A stretch of DNA of 64,000 nucleotides from the NCBI RefSeq assembly GCF_001590795.1, contig NZ_JXDL01000001.1, positions 3,803,915 to 3,867,914 of the forward strand, read 5' to 3'. Both the position numbers and the translations under genes were made by a program. The stretch's first letter is position 1. Each line of letters starts with the position of its first letter. Under the pieces are notes generated by a model, which searched no databases, was not told the origin of the DNA, and saw nothing but the letters and a program-made list of their open reading frames with translations. Below are positions 35,812 through 44,290 of this stretch, in pieces. The DNA comes from Bradyrhizobium sp. AT1. Its GTDB lineage: Bacteria; Pseudomonadota; Alphaproteobacteria; Rhizobiales; Xanthobacteraceae.

Positions 35812-36390
35812 ATGGAAGAGCATTCGGATCTTTCGTTGCAGGAGACGCCCATCAAGGTCGATCCGCAGTCGAACGCCCCGGTTTGGACACCCCCGCGACA
35901 GGCCCTGTGGCAGCGCATTGCGCAGCATGATTTCGAACCCGATACCCCGCTGAACTTCACCCGCCGGCTCGCACGCGATCACGGCTGGCGCCTCGACGAG
36001 GCCCGCGCGGCGATCGATGCCTATCGGCGCTTCTGCTTTCTCGCAATCGTCTCGCCGGCGCCGGTGACGCCGAGCGAGGTGGTCGACGAGGTCTGGCATC
36101 AGCACCTGATTTACTCCCGCGACTATTGGACGATCTGGTGCGGGCAGGCGCTCCGGGCACCGCTGCATCATGATCCAACACCGGGCGGGCCCGAGGCGCA
36201 GATGGTCTATCGCCAGCAATATGCCGAGACGCTGGCGCTGCACGAGCAATTCTTCGGGCCGCCGGCTGCCGAGTTGTGGCCCGCGACGCATCTTCGCTTC
36301 GGACGTCCGCGCTATCACGTGACGGACCGCAGCCACTGGCTGATCTTTCCAAGACCGACGGCCTGGATCCGACGTTTATCCAAGAGGTGA
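35812..36390 (+). CDS. Glycine-rich domain-containing protein-like (GRDP/DUF1399 type) protein
   Basis: A 192-residue soluble protein. The central motif EVVDEVWHQHLIYSRDYW with its following LHHDPTPGG is the hallmark of the GRDP-like family (vDxxWHxHLxxxxxYw), found in plants, fungi and bacteria, function unknown; its His residues could bind metal. The rest is helical. It ends 4 bases before a TIGR04222 membrane protein whose ribosome site (AAGAGGTGA) includes this gene's stop codon, so translation is coupled. No signal peptide. Confidence 0.82.
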   Translation: MEEHSDLSLQETPIKVDPQSNAPVWTPPRQALWQRIAQHDFEPDTPLNFTRRLARDHGWRLDEARAAIDAYRRFCFLAIVSPAPVTPSEVVDEVWHQHLIYSRDYWTIWCGQALRAPLHHDPTPGGPEAQMVYRQQYAETLALHEQFFGPPAAELWPATHLRFGRPRYHVTDRSHWLIFPRPTAWIRRLSKR

Positions 36391-36394
36391 ACCG

Positions 36395-37219
36395 ATGATT
36401 TGGAATCCTTTCAACTGGACTGCCGGCCCTTTCCTCACGCTCTATCTGGCTCTCGCCTTCACGATCTTTTGGCTCGGCTTCCGCCTCAAGTCGGAGATTG
36501 GTCCGAGCGCGCAACCGAGCGGCCGGCTGGGCATCCTTGAGCTGGCTTATCTCGCCGGGGGTGCGCGCCGGCTCGGTGACGCCGCGCTGTTCAGGCTCAC
36601 CTCCGAAAACGGCGCCATCATCGAGCCCAACGGCCGCAAGATCAACGTGATCGACCAGGCACCGCTGGCGAGCCTGGTCGGGCAACCGCTGCGAATGCAA
36701 TTCCAACCCGACATGACCCGTCAGCAATTCCAGACGGCGATCGAGCCGATTGTCGAGCGCATCCAGCAACGCCTGCAACGGTCCGGCTATTGCCCGAGCC
36801 AAGAGCAGATGGCGTCCTTCCGCATGACGGTCCTGCCCTTCGTCGGGCTGCTGGTGGTGTTTGGGATCACCAAGGCCTTGATAGGCTCCTCGCGGCATCA
36901 TCCCGTCGATTTTCTGGTGTTTCTGATCGTGGTCACAGTGGTCGGCGGTATCGTGCTGGCTACAGCGCCACGACGCACGCGGGCTGGCACCAACGTGCTC
37001 GAGGGCTATCAGGCCTCGCATGAGCGCGCCTCGCGTGCGCCGCTCGACAACGAGCTGCTCCTCGCCGTCGCGCTGACGGGCGCTGTCGTCCTGACGGGGA
37101 CCGCCCACGCCTCCGTCTATAGCGCGTCGCAGACGATGAGCAGCAGCGGCGACGGCGGCGGTGGGGGTTGCGGAGGCGGCGGCGGTGGTGGTGGTGGCGG
37201 ATGCGGCGGCTGCAGCTGA
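36395..37219 (+). CDS. TIGR04222-type membrane protein with Gly/Cys-rich C-terminus
   Basis: A 274-residue protein. TM1 (FLTLYLALAFTIFWLGFRL) is followed by a helical domain (ILELAYLAGGARRLGDAALF is the TIGR04222 core), two close membrane helices (about 145-190), another hydrophobic segment near 225-242, and a tail of about 30 residues made almost only of Gly and Cys (GDGGGGGCGGG, then GCGGCS). This layout is that of the 'near-uncomplex' TIGR04222 family. The tail resembles Gly/Cys-rich processed peptides, but no processing enzyme is seen. Coupled to the GRDP-like gene upstream. Confidence 0.85.
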   Translation: MIWNPFNWTAGPFLTLYLALAFTIFWLGFRLKSEIGPSAQPSGRLGILELAYLAGGARRLGDAALFRLTSENGAIIEPNGRKINVIDQAPLASLVGQPLRMQFQPDMTRQQFQTAIEPIVERIQQRLQRSGYCPSQEQMASFRMTVLPFVGLLVVFGITKALIGSSRHHPVDFLVFLIVVTVVGGIVLATAPRRTRAGTNVLEGYQASHERASRAPLDNELLLAVALTGAVVLTGTAHASVYSASQTMSSSGDGGGGGCGGGGGGGGGGCGGCS

Positions 37220-37283
37220 ACGAGGCGCCGCCGCCCGACCGGGAGCACAAACGATCGGCACGGATCGAGATAGGGCGGTCACC

Positions 37284-38213
37284 TCAGTCATCCGCAACGC
37301 ACGCCGCCATGATCGCGTCGAGCTCGGCCTTCGAGAGCACGCCGAGCTCCGTGATGAAGACGATCCGCGAGCGCGGCACGCCCGGTGCGGGCGCATCGCC
37401 CGTGGCCAGCGTGGCGCGGCCGGCGGCGAACTGAAACACCATCTGGTGCCCGGGCTTCTCGACCGTTTCGAACAGGCCTTTTGCGCGCGCCAGCTTCGGT
37501 GCCAGCTTGCCGATCGCCTGCTGCAGGCGCGGCAATGAGAGCGGGTGCTCCGAGGTCCAGCTCAAGGTCTCGAAGCGTTCTTCTGCCGGGCGCTTTGGCC
37601 CGGGCTCGCGCGGCGCGGGCGCGCGATCGACATGCGCGGGAAACAGCAGCGCGGTCGGAATTGCGCCGTGTGGCGCATCGACCACCACAGCGGGAAGACG
37701 CTGGGCGCGGAGGGCCTCGCGCATCCGCACGCCCGCGCCCTCGTCCGCCAGATCGAGCTTGCTGAGCGCAATGATATCGGCGACGCGCAGTTGCGAGCGC
37801 TGGAGCGCGTCGTCCAGAGCTGACGGCGGCGTGCCGGCGTCGATCACGCAGAGCACCGTCTCCAGCGGCGCCTCGCGCAGGATCACGGGGTCCATCAGAT
37901 TGCGCACGATGTCGGCGGGGTCGGCGACGCCGCTGGTCTCGATCACGATGTATTCCGGCTTCGGATCGCGCCGCAACAGCGTCGAGAGCGTGCGGAGCAG
38001 GTCGCCTTCGAGCGAGCAGCAGATGCAGCCATTGGCGAGGCTGACGACGCCGTCGGTGGCGCCGGCGATCAATTCCGCATCGATGTTGATGGCGCCGAAA
38101 TCGTTGACGATGGCGGCGATGCGCCGTCCTTGCGCATGCGCCAGCAGATGGTTCACCACCGTGGTCTTGCCCGCCCCCAGAAAGCCCGTGACCAGCAGAA
38201 TGGGGACCGGCAT
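37284..38213 (-). CDS. CobW/COG0523-family G3E GTPase, putative metallochaperone
   Basis: A 309-residue G3E P-loop GTPase. Walker A is TGFLGAGKTTVV, the metal-binding CxCC motif is GCICCSLEGDL, switch II region ETSGVADPADI, and the base-recognition loop LSKLDLAD. The C-terminal CobW domain is short (PLSLPRLQQAIGKLAP ...). COG0523 proteins deliver metals, often zinc, to client enzymes. The gene starts 3 bases after the stop of an amidohydrolase that should need such a metal, so that enzyme is the obvious client. Cytoplasmic. Confidence 0.9.
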   Translation of the reverse strand: MPVPILLVTGFLGAGKTTVVNHLLAHAQGRRIAAIVNDFGAINIDAELIAGATDGVVSLANGCICCSLEGDLLRTLSTLLRRDPKPEYIVIETSGVADPADIVRNLMDPVILREAPLETVLCVIDAGTPPSALDDALQRSQLRVADIIALSKLDLADEGAGVRMREALRAQRLPAVVVDAPHGAIPTALLFPAHVDRAPAPREPGPKRPAEERFETLSWTSEHPLSLPRLQQAIGKLAPKLARAKGLFETVEKPGHQMVFQFAAGRATLATGDAPAPGVPRSRIVFITELGVLSKAELDAIMAACVADD

Positions 38214-38216
38214 CGG

Positions 38217-39707
38217 TCAGCTCTCGGCGACGGGACGGCGCACGGGTTTTCCCGGCCGCGCCGCGACATCGAGAATGCCGTCGCTGATCAACGGCTGGCC
38301 GCTGACGACGAGGTGCCGCACGCCTTCGGACGGACGGTTCATCGCCGTGAAGGTGGCGCGATCGGAGAGCTTCTCGTAGTCGAACACGACGATGTCGGCA
38401 TCGGCGTCTTTCGCCAGCCGACCCTTGGCGCGCATCGCGGGCGTACTCTGCGACAAAATCTCCGCCGGGATCAGCGCGCATTTGCGCACGCCTTCCAGCA
38501 GCGACACGGTCTTGCGCTCGCGCACCCATTCGCGGATGAACTTGGTGAAGCAGCCGGCCGAGCGCGGATGCGAGGTGGCATCGTCAGGCAGCGGCCAGGC
38601 ATCGCCGGTGTAGGTCTTGCCGTCCGACGTCGTCCACGGCATCGCGTCGGAGGCGATGGCGCCGCCGGGATACAGCACCGACATGTCGAGCAGGTCGCGG
38701 TGATGCGCGTTGTGCTCGGTGTCGAGGATGTGCCAGAGCACCAGCGAGGACGGCTCTTCCGCTTGCGCCTTCAACAGCTCCTCGCGGTCGTGGAAGCGAT
38801 AGCCGTCGGTGACGCGCTGCACGGAATCGTATCCGGTGCCGTTACGCTCGACGAATTCGGGGTCGCTGAAGAAGGCGGCGGCCAGCACGGTGGAGCCGGT
38901 GCCGTAAGGATAGGCCTCGACCGTAATGGGCAGGCCCTGCGCTTGCGCCTTTTCGATCAGCGCGCGGCAGCGCTCGACGTCGGTCTTGCTCGACGAGTTG
39001 AAATGGCAGATGTGCATGTGCGCGCCGGTGGCGCCGGCATAGCCGATCAGGCGAACATAGGCCTCCACCGCGCTCTCGGGGTCGATGCGCGACATGAAGG
39101 CGACGTGGGTGAAGGTCGGCACGTTCTGCGAGGCCGCGAGCTGGCAGACGGCGGTCAGCTCCTGCACGCCGGCGCCTGGCGCATAGGCATTGAGGATACC
39201 GATGCCGATGCCGCCTTCGTTGAGGCCGCGCGAAAGCCGTTCGAGAACGCCGGCGACCTCGGCGTCGGTCGCGACGTTGTCCATCCAGCGGCGGTCGCGC
39301 ATGGCGTTGCCGAACGCCTCCAGCGAGCTCTCGGCATTGGAGCCCGTCATCGCACCGATGCGGGCAAACGCCCAATTGGTGGCGGCGCCGTAGTTCAGCA
39401 CGCGGCCCTTTCGCGCCTGGCGCTCGTACCAGGAGGCGACCGGCAGCACGCCGGCCTCGAGATCCAGCGTGGTCGTGACGCCGTCGAAGGCCTGCATGCG
39501 GTCGGCCGGAATGGACTGGCCGTGCGCGTGCAGATCGATGAAGCCGGGCGCGACCACAAGGCCGGTGGCGTCGATCACCCGCTCGGCGCCGCCGAGGCCC
39601 GTGCCGACGGCGGCGATCCTGCCGTCCACCACCGCCACGTCGCCGACGGCGTCCATCCCACTCGCGGGATCCACCACCCGGCCGCCAGAGATCACCAAGC
39701 CGCTCAT
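38217..39707 (-). CDS. N-acyl-D-amino-acid deacylase-type amidohydrolase
   Basis: A 496-residue amidohydrolase-superfamily protein of the D-aminoacylase group. The N-terminal small beta domain leads to the first metal motif [32 protein letters not shown] and [10 protein letters not shown] are the family's later barrel motifs, and SDAMPW carries the terminal Asp. It would remove N-acyl groups from D-amino acids or a related amide. ATG 39707 gives the standard N-terminus ([17 protein letters not shown]); longer frames extend into the promoter gap. Operon with the CobW GTPase. Confidence 0.9.
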   Translation of the reverse strand: MSGLVISGGRVVDPASGMDAVGDVAVVDGRIAAVGTGLGGAERVIDATGLVVAPGFIDLHAHGQSIPADRMQAFDGVTTTLDLEAGVLPVASWYERQARKGRVLNYGAATNWAFARIGAMTGSNAESSLEAFGNAMRDRRWMDNVATDAEVAGVLERLSRGLNEGGIGIGILNAYAPGAGVQELTAVCQLAASQNVPTFTHVAFMSRIDPESAVEAYVRLIGYAGATGAHMHICHFNSSSKTDVERCRALIEKAQAQGLPITVEAYPYGTGSTVLAAAFFSDPEFVERNGTGYDSVQRVTDGYRFHDREELLKAQAEEPSSLVLWHILDTEHNAHHRDLLDMSVLYPGGAIASDAMPWTTSDGKTYTGDAWPLPDDATSHPRSAGCFTKFIREWVRERKTVSLLEGVRKCALIPAEILSQSTPAMRAKGRLAKDADADIVVFDYEKLSDRATFTAMNRPSEGVRHLVVSGQPLISDGILDVAARPGKPVRRPVAES

Positions 39708-40079
39708 ATCGTCACTCCCAAAAGGAAATTGCCAAAATCTCCAAAGGCCCGGCAGCAGCTCCGGAGGTGCGGGGCGCATAGTGCAGATTTTGGCAACAAC
39801 GACCACCTCCGCCAATGCCGACGCAGCATGCATATTGCTGCGCCGCTGTTGCGAGGCCGCAGCAACACAATGCAGTCTCGGGTTGCAATCCGGCCGATGC
39901 CGAGCTATGGGATGCGCGCAATTTCGTTTTAGAGGCGACCATGTCTACGACAGCACGCTTCCCGGGTTCGACGCACGATATTTGATGCGCCCCCGGGATT
40001 GATCCCCGGGTGAAATCTCAAGACCCCATCTCAAATTGAATCTGCCGCAGCCTTTGGCCTGCGATCGAGATCTATTGGC
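39708..40079. other. Intergenic region between divergent amidohydrolase and PcfJ-like genes
   Basis: 372 bases with no credible gene. It should hold both divergent promoters. A CCCGGGATTGATCCCCGGG near-palindrome at about 39992-40010 could be a regulatory or terminating hairpin. Local G+C is lower in the middle. Nothing else is recognised. Confidence 0.5.
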
Positions 40080-41207
40080 ATGACATCCCTTGTTCTGCTG
40101 GCCCCCCGTCAGGCGGCCGGCCGTTCCGACCTGCTCGAACGCAGGCTTCGGCGCTATCATCCGCGCTTCCAGGGCGCGGTGCGCACCTTGGCCTTGCGGC
40201 ACTCGCGCCTTGCGGACCTTGCTGCAAGCTTTCCCGCGCTGCTCTTCGCGCTGGCCGTTCCGCAGGTCCGGCTCGATCCCGCGCGCGCGATTGCCGGCGT
40301 AATTGACGGCCGCCCGCTCGCGGAGGCGGCGATTGCCGCCGGCGTTCCGCTGTGGCTGCGCAAGCTGCCGCCGGAAGCCTTTGCGCGCCCGATCCCGCGA
40401 TTGCCCGATGGCGAGCTGTTTCGCCGGCGGATCGCGAACTACCTTCCGCGCTCTCCCAAGCTGGCGCCGGCATGGCTCCAGCTCGTGGCCGATGCTGCCG
40501 AGATCGCGCATGAGCCGATGGCCGCATGGATCGCACGCGAGTTCACCCGCGAGCCCGGGCGAGTGAAGACTGCGCGGTTGCGTCCGATCTGGCTCTGGGC
40601 CTGGTTTTCCTCTCAGCCCACGACGCTGGGGCATGACCTGATCGAGCGGCCGTGGACGCCGGACATGCGCATCGATGCCGCACGTTCGGCCGCAAGCGAT
40701 TGGCGAACGATCGTTGCCTTGCAGGTCAATCTCGGCCGCACACCGATCGCCGACATGTGGCTGCGGCCCGGCCGGATGGCCGGTTACGACTTCGCGCCGC
40801 TGGATTCGATGGCTGCCATCGTCGACGAGGCGAGAGCGATGCGGAACTGCCTCAAGACATTCGGCAGCAGCCTCGCACACAATCGAGCCCGCCTCTGGAG
40901 CATCCGGAAGGACGGCGAGCGGCTTGCGACGTTGCGGATTTCCCGCCATCGCGATCCGCTGCCGAACATCGTCGAGCTCAAGGGCCCCGGCAACACCGAA
41001 GTCTCGCGCGAATTGTGGTGGGCCGCCCGCCAATGGCTGCACAGGCATGATCTGTCGCAGCTCGACATCAGGCAATGTGACTGGGGGACGGCGCCGCTCG
41101 ACCGCGAAAGCTGGATGTCGCTGTGGCGGCCCTACTGGCTCGCCAAGCGGCGCATCCCGCACTGGCTGCCGATAGCCCCGTCGCGCGAGGCGCTGGAGCT
41201 GCTGTGA
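40080..41207 (+). CDS. PcfJ-like domain protein
   Basis: A 375-residue Arg/Trp/Leu-rich protein of uncertain family. Around residue 260, AMRNCLKTFGSSLAHNRARLW followed by SIRKDGERLATLRIS resembles the PcfJ-like pattern (nCvxxYxxx...xxiFxvrxxgxxxaTlEi), and ELKGPGNTEVS then fits the following loop. PcfJ proteins are best known from conjugative plasmids and mobile elements; their function is unclear. There are no mobile genes here. No signal peptide; predicted cytoplasmic. A long dispersed repeat begins 8 bases after the stop. Confidence 0.7.
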   Translation: MTSLVLLAPRQAAGRSDLLERRLRRYHPRFQGAVRTLALRHSRLADLAASFPALLFALAVPQVRLDPARAIAGVIDGRPLAEAAIAAGVPLWLRKLPPEAFARPIPRLPDGELFRRRIANYLPRSPKLAPAWLQLVADAAEIAHEPMAAWIAREFTREPGRVKTARLRPIWLWAWFSSQPTTLGHDLIERPWTPDMRIDAARSAASDWRTIVALQVNLGRTPIADMWLRPGRMAGYDFAPLDSMAAIVDEARAMRNCLKTFGSSLAHNRARLWSIRKDGERLATLRISRHRDPLPNIVELKGPGNTEVSRELWWAARQWLHRHDLSQLDIRQCDWGTAPLDRESWMSLWRPYWLAKRRIPHWLPIAPSREALELL

Positions 41208-41214
41208 GCGGATA

Positions 41215-41497
41215 TAGCAACGACGGCCAGGACCACACGGTTTCGCCGTACGCAAGCAGCGCCGTTCGTCTTTGCGGGCCACGCGTGCTCACGAGGTTCA
41301 TCCCGCCCTGCACGCGCAAGCTCCGCCTTTAACGCCGCCCGCGTCCACCGCAACTCCCAGCCCGCGCTCGAAACGACGTACGACCGCCCCTTTGGTGGGC
41401 TGGGATGGCCGATACATACGATAAATCCGAATTTCGGTAAAGTGGAATATTTTCGGCGGAAGGGGTTGACAGCGGATCGGGGTGTTTTGCCCGACGG
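41215..41497. repeat. Long dispersed repeat, copy B (about 283 bases)
   Basis: Second copy of the element at 15589-15863, same orientation. It starts TAGCAACGAC and ends TGTTTTGCCCGACGG. The best-kept blocks are CAGCGCCGTTCGTC, GAAACGACGTACGACCGCCC and GAATTTCGGTAAAGT. With the adjoining bases it fills most of the gap between the PcfJ-like and UPF0158 genes. Confidence 0.8.
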
Positions 41498-41575
41498 GCG
41501 GCACTTCGTCCCAAACTGTGCTTGTGTTTTTGTTTGGCCGCTTCCCCCTGTATGCTCGCCGTGATGGAGCCGATC

Positions 41576-42010
41576 ATGCCAGTTCGCTTTGGAGACATCC
41601 TTCAGGCTTTCGAGTTCGCCGACGCCAGCGGCGGCATGGGTGGGTGCCGCACCTTCGTCTGCAGGCAGACAGGAAAAATCTACTACCAGTTCGACGACGA
41701 CAGCCTGCAGGAGCTCGAAGACGACGAACTGCCTGACGATATCGACGACGAGACCAAATACCTGCCGATGCCGAACTCGCGCGATCTCAGCCTCGGCAAG
41801 CCGCTTGTGCTGGATTTCGTCCGCGAGCACCTGCCGAGTGACCTGGACGACGTTCGCGACATCTTCAGCAAGCGCGGCGCCTATCAGAAATTCAAGAACC
41901 TCCTCTCTCGATGGGGAGCGATCGATGCTTGGCATGACTATCGGAACAGGGCGACAAAGCGGGCATTGCGGGATTGGTGCGAGGTCCATTCCATCGAGAT
42001 CGTCGACTGA
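41576..42010 (+). CDS. UPF0158 family protein
   Basis: A 144-residue UPF0158 protein. The N-terminal strand-turn with FVCRQTGKIYYQFDD and an acidic patch (ELEDDELPDDIDDE), then the conserved YLPMPNSRDLSLGKPLVLDF and the Arg/Trp C-terminal helices with KRALRDWCE, are all typical. Function unknown. ATG 41576 is chosen because GGAG lies 8 bases upstream, while the ATG at 41564 has no ribosome site. Cytoplasmic. Confidence 0.9.
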   Translation: MPVRFGDILQAFEFADASGGMGGCRTFVCRQTGKIYYQFDDDSLQELEDDELPDDIDDETKYLPMPNSRDLSLGKPLVLDFVREHLPSDLDDVRDIFSKRGAYQKFKNLLSRWGAIDAWHDYRNRATKRALRDWCEVHSIEIVD

Positions 42011-42130
42011 CCGGGCAATCACTCGAACACCAAGATGTACGCGAGGAGGCTCCCGCCGTCTTCTCGCCCCCATTGTCATTCAGGGGATAGGGGGGCGGCG
42101 TTACGGTGGGCAAGTTCCCTGAGGTTCCGT

Positions 42131-43156
42131 GTGATCGTCCGACATCTTCCACAATTTGCGTCCCGTCATTCTGCTTCGCGCCGCGCTTTCCTCGGCGGAT
42201 TGCTGTCGGCGGGCAGCGCCCTTGCGCTCGGCGGATGCGCCGGCCTCGGTGCGACCGGCGCGCGTTATGACGCATCGTCGCTGTCCGTCGATCCCACGTT
42301 GCTCGTCGCCACCACGCGCAAGCCCGTGAACGGTGCTCGCGCCAAACCCTGGTTCGGTCCGGAGCGTGCGACGAGCATGACGGTGGCGCGGGCCAAGCTG
42401 GTGGCGCCCGATGAGAGCCGCCTGTCTCTCGCCTCGGTCGGACTTGGCGGCTGGCGTCTCGATCGGCTCGAAACCGCGCCAGCCGACGCCGGCGATCTCG
42501 CGACCCAGGCCGGCGGAGGCGACGTGCTGATCTATGTGCACGGCTTCAAGCAGACGTTCGAGACGGCGGTGCTGGATGGCGCCTATCTCTCCGATGCGAT
42601 CCGGTTCCGCGGCCGGACCATGGTGTTCGCCTGGCCCTCCAAGGCCGGACTGTTCGACTACGCCTATGACCGCGACAGCGCGATGTGGTCGCGCGACGAA
42701 TTCGAGCGCGTGCTCTCGGCGCTGGTGTCGGCACCGGGGCCGGGCCGCGTGCACATCGTCGCGCACAGCATGGGAACCATGCTGACGCTAGAGAGCCTGC
42801 GTCAGCTCTACGGGCGATACGGCGACACGGTCACGAGCAAGATCGGCGCGGTGGTGTTCGCCGCGCCCGACATCGACATGGACGTGTTCTCGTCGGCGGT
42901 CCAGCGCATCGGCCCACTCGCCGGCAAGATCACCGTGATCGCCGCGACTAACGATCGCGCATTGGCGCTGTCGGGACAGCTCGCAGGCGGCATGACCAGG
43001 GTCGGCGCCGCCGAGAAGGCGGTCATCGCGCGGCTCGGCGTCCGCGTGGTCGATGCGTCCGCGGAAGGCTGGGGCATCATCAACCACGATTTGTTCCTGT
43101 CGAACGCGGAGGTGCAGCGGGTGATCCGGCGGTCGATCGACGGCACGACGGCGTGA
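42131..43156 (+). CDS. Alpha/beta-hydrolase lipoprotein (DUF900 family)
   Basis: A 341-residue alpha/beta hydrolase of the DUF900 type. The leader has a twin-arginine-like SRRAFLGG followed by a lipobox LALGGC (Cys36), so it is probably a lipoprotein. The fold is marked by VLIYVHGFKQTFETAV (oxyanion strand), the nucleophile elbow IVAHSMGTML and the catalytic His in IINHDLFLS near the end. Esterase or lipase-like activity is likely; substrate unknown. GTG 42131 is used (TGAGG 7 bases upstream); the longer frame to 42035 would precede the leader with Pro/Arg-rich noise. Confidence 0.88.
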   Translation: MIVRHLPQFASRHSASRRAFLGGLLSAGSALALGGCAGLGATGARYDASSLSVDPTLLVATTRKPVNGARAKPWFGPERATSMTVARAKLVAPDESRLSLASVGLGGWRLDRLETAPADAGDLATQAGGGDVLIYVHGFKQTFETAVLDGAYLSDAIRFRGRTMVFAWPSKAGLFDYAYDRDSAMWSRDEFERVLSALVSAPGPGRVHIVAHSMGTMLTLESLRQLYGRYGDTVTSKIGAVVFAAPDIDMDVFSSAVQRIGPLAGKITVIAATNDRALALSGQLAGGMTRVGAAEKAVIARLGVRVVDASAEGWGIINHDLFLSNAEVQRVIRRSIDGTTA

Positions 43157-43216
43157 GGGAGCCTGTGCGGCACGCGTTCGATGCATGGCCATCAATCACG
43201 CCGAAGCGATGACCGG

Positions 43217-43750
43217 CTACGCCGGTAGCTTTCGCTCGGCGATGATCCGCACGGGCGGAAAGACAACGCAATCCGCGACGTCGAACAGCACTTCGATGCG
43301 GCGATCAAACGCCCGAGCAAAGGCAAGCGCAGCATCGCGCCGTTCGTCGGCAATGGCGGTGCCGAGCGTGCAATGGGGCGTCCAGGCGCCGGGGCGATAA
43401 TGTGGACGACAATGCGCTGGATCGATGGCCGCGCTGATCGCGCGGTGGATGCGAGCCAGGGTTTCGTCGGCCTCCGGCTCGGCCCAGAGGACGAGCGGAG
43501 AACCTTCGAACCAGCGAATTCGGTTGAATGCGATCCGCAACTGCGTCTCGCCGGCGACAGCTGCCAGCATGACGTCCCACACGGCCTTCTCGTCGACCGC
43601 AGGCTCGTCGTAGATCGCGAATGTGAAATGTGGCCGATAGCCGAGGGCGCGCATCGAAGGCTCGGCCTCGAACACGGCAACCTGATCCCACAGCCGCTCG
43701 ATCTCGCCTGCTGACTCGTTGTCGGCCCGGATATTGATCGCCAATGCCAC
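43217..43750 (-). CDS. 2H phosphoesterase / 2'-5' RNA ligase family protein
   Basis: A 177-residue 2H-superfamily protein. The two His motifs are HFTFAIYD (about residue 41) and HCTLGTAI (about residue 126), the latter in the H-x-T form. The family includes cyclic phosphodiesterases and ThpR-type RNA enzymes; the exact reaction is open. The start is uncertain: GTG 43750 has GGTGAG just upstream, TTG 43762 would add four residues. It lies beside tRNA-Glu on the same strand, which may be chance. Confidence 0.85.
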   Translation of the reverse strand: MALAINIRADNESAGEIERLWDQVAVFEAEPSMRALGYRPHFTFAIYDEPAVDEKAVWDVMLAAVAGETQLRIAFNRIRWFEGSPLVLWAEPEADETLARIHRAISAAIDPAHCRPHYRPGAWTPHCTLGTAIADERRDAALAFARAFDRRIEVLFDVADCVVFPPVRIIAERKLPA

Positions 43751-43813
43751 AGGCTCACCCAAAGGGCGGAATAATCAAGTGGAGATCAAGGGAAAGACTG
43801 TCTTGAAGACAAA

Positions 43814-43888
43814 TGGCGCTCCCTAGGGGAATCGAACCCCTGTTTCAGCCTTGAGAGGGCCGCGTCCTAACCGCTAGACGAAGGGAGC
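43814..43888 (-). tRNA. tRNA-Glu (anticodon CTC)
   Basis: The minus strand reads GCTCCCTTCGTCTAGCGG as acceptor and D arm, an anticodon loop CTCTCAA (anticodon CTC), a TTCGATT T-loop and the matching AGGGAGC acceptor strand, then the discriminator G and an encoded CCA (43814-43816). All four arms pair. It is a standard elongator tRNA-Glu. Confidence 0.97.
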
Positions 43889-43945
43889 GTGAGGGCTAGC
43901 CAATAGCCTCGAAATTTGTTCGCCGCAAGGACCCCGACAGGCCTT

Positions 43946-44290
43946 TTAGGGCTCATTGGCGAATTTCAGCCGTCCGGCCGGCTTCAGGGTATGGGCATCG
44001 AAGGTCCTGATCTCGGTGACCCCGTTAAGATCCAGCGTGATCACGAGGCGGTCGCCCGCAACCCCAGTCGAGATGATTTTGGCGCCCTTGGGCAGGGTGG
44101 CGGTGACGTCGCCGACCGGCTCGGCCGCCCTTCCCTCCGACTTGAAAAGGCGGTAGCCCACCGCGATCAGCACGGCGCAGATCGCCAGCGCCGTGGTCAA
44201 CCCCGCGATCAGCATCATCCGCCGCACCCGCGCGAACAGCGCGGCCTGCTCGGGGCTCGGTTCGGGAACAGCGGTATCAGACGTCGTCAT
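43946..44290 (-). CDS. Small single-TM protein beside rluD
   Basis: A 114-residue protein. A short acidic N-terminus is followed by one membrane helix (LIAGLTTALAICAVLIAVGY) and a beta-rich C-terminal domain of about 60 residues (VTATLPKGAKIISTGVAGDR). The orientation is probably N-in, C-out. It is of the kind often annotated DUF6476 next to rluD and rpoH in alphaproteobacteria; function unknown. Its ATG overlaps the rluD ATG on the other strand by two bases (CATG), so each promoter must lie inside the other gene's beginning. Confidence 0.8.
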   Translation of the reverse strand: MTTSDTAVPEPSPEQAALFARVRRMMLIAGLTTALAICAVLIAVGYRLFKSEGRAAEPVGDVTATLPKGAKIISTGVAGDRLVITLDLNGVTEIRTFDAHTLKPAGRLKFANEP

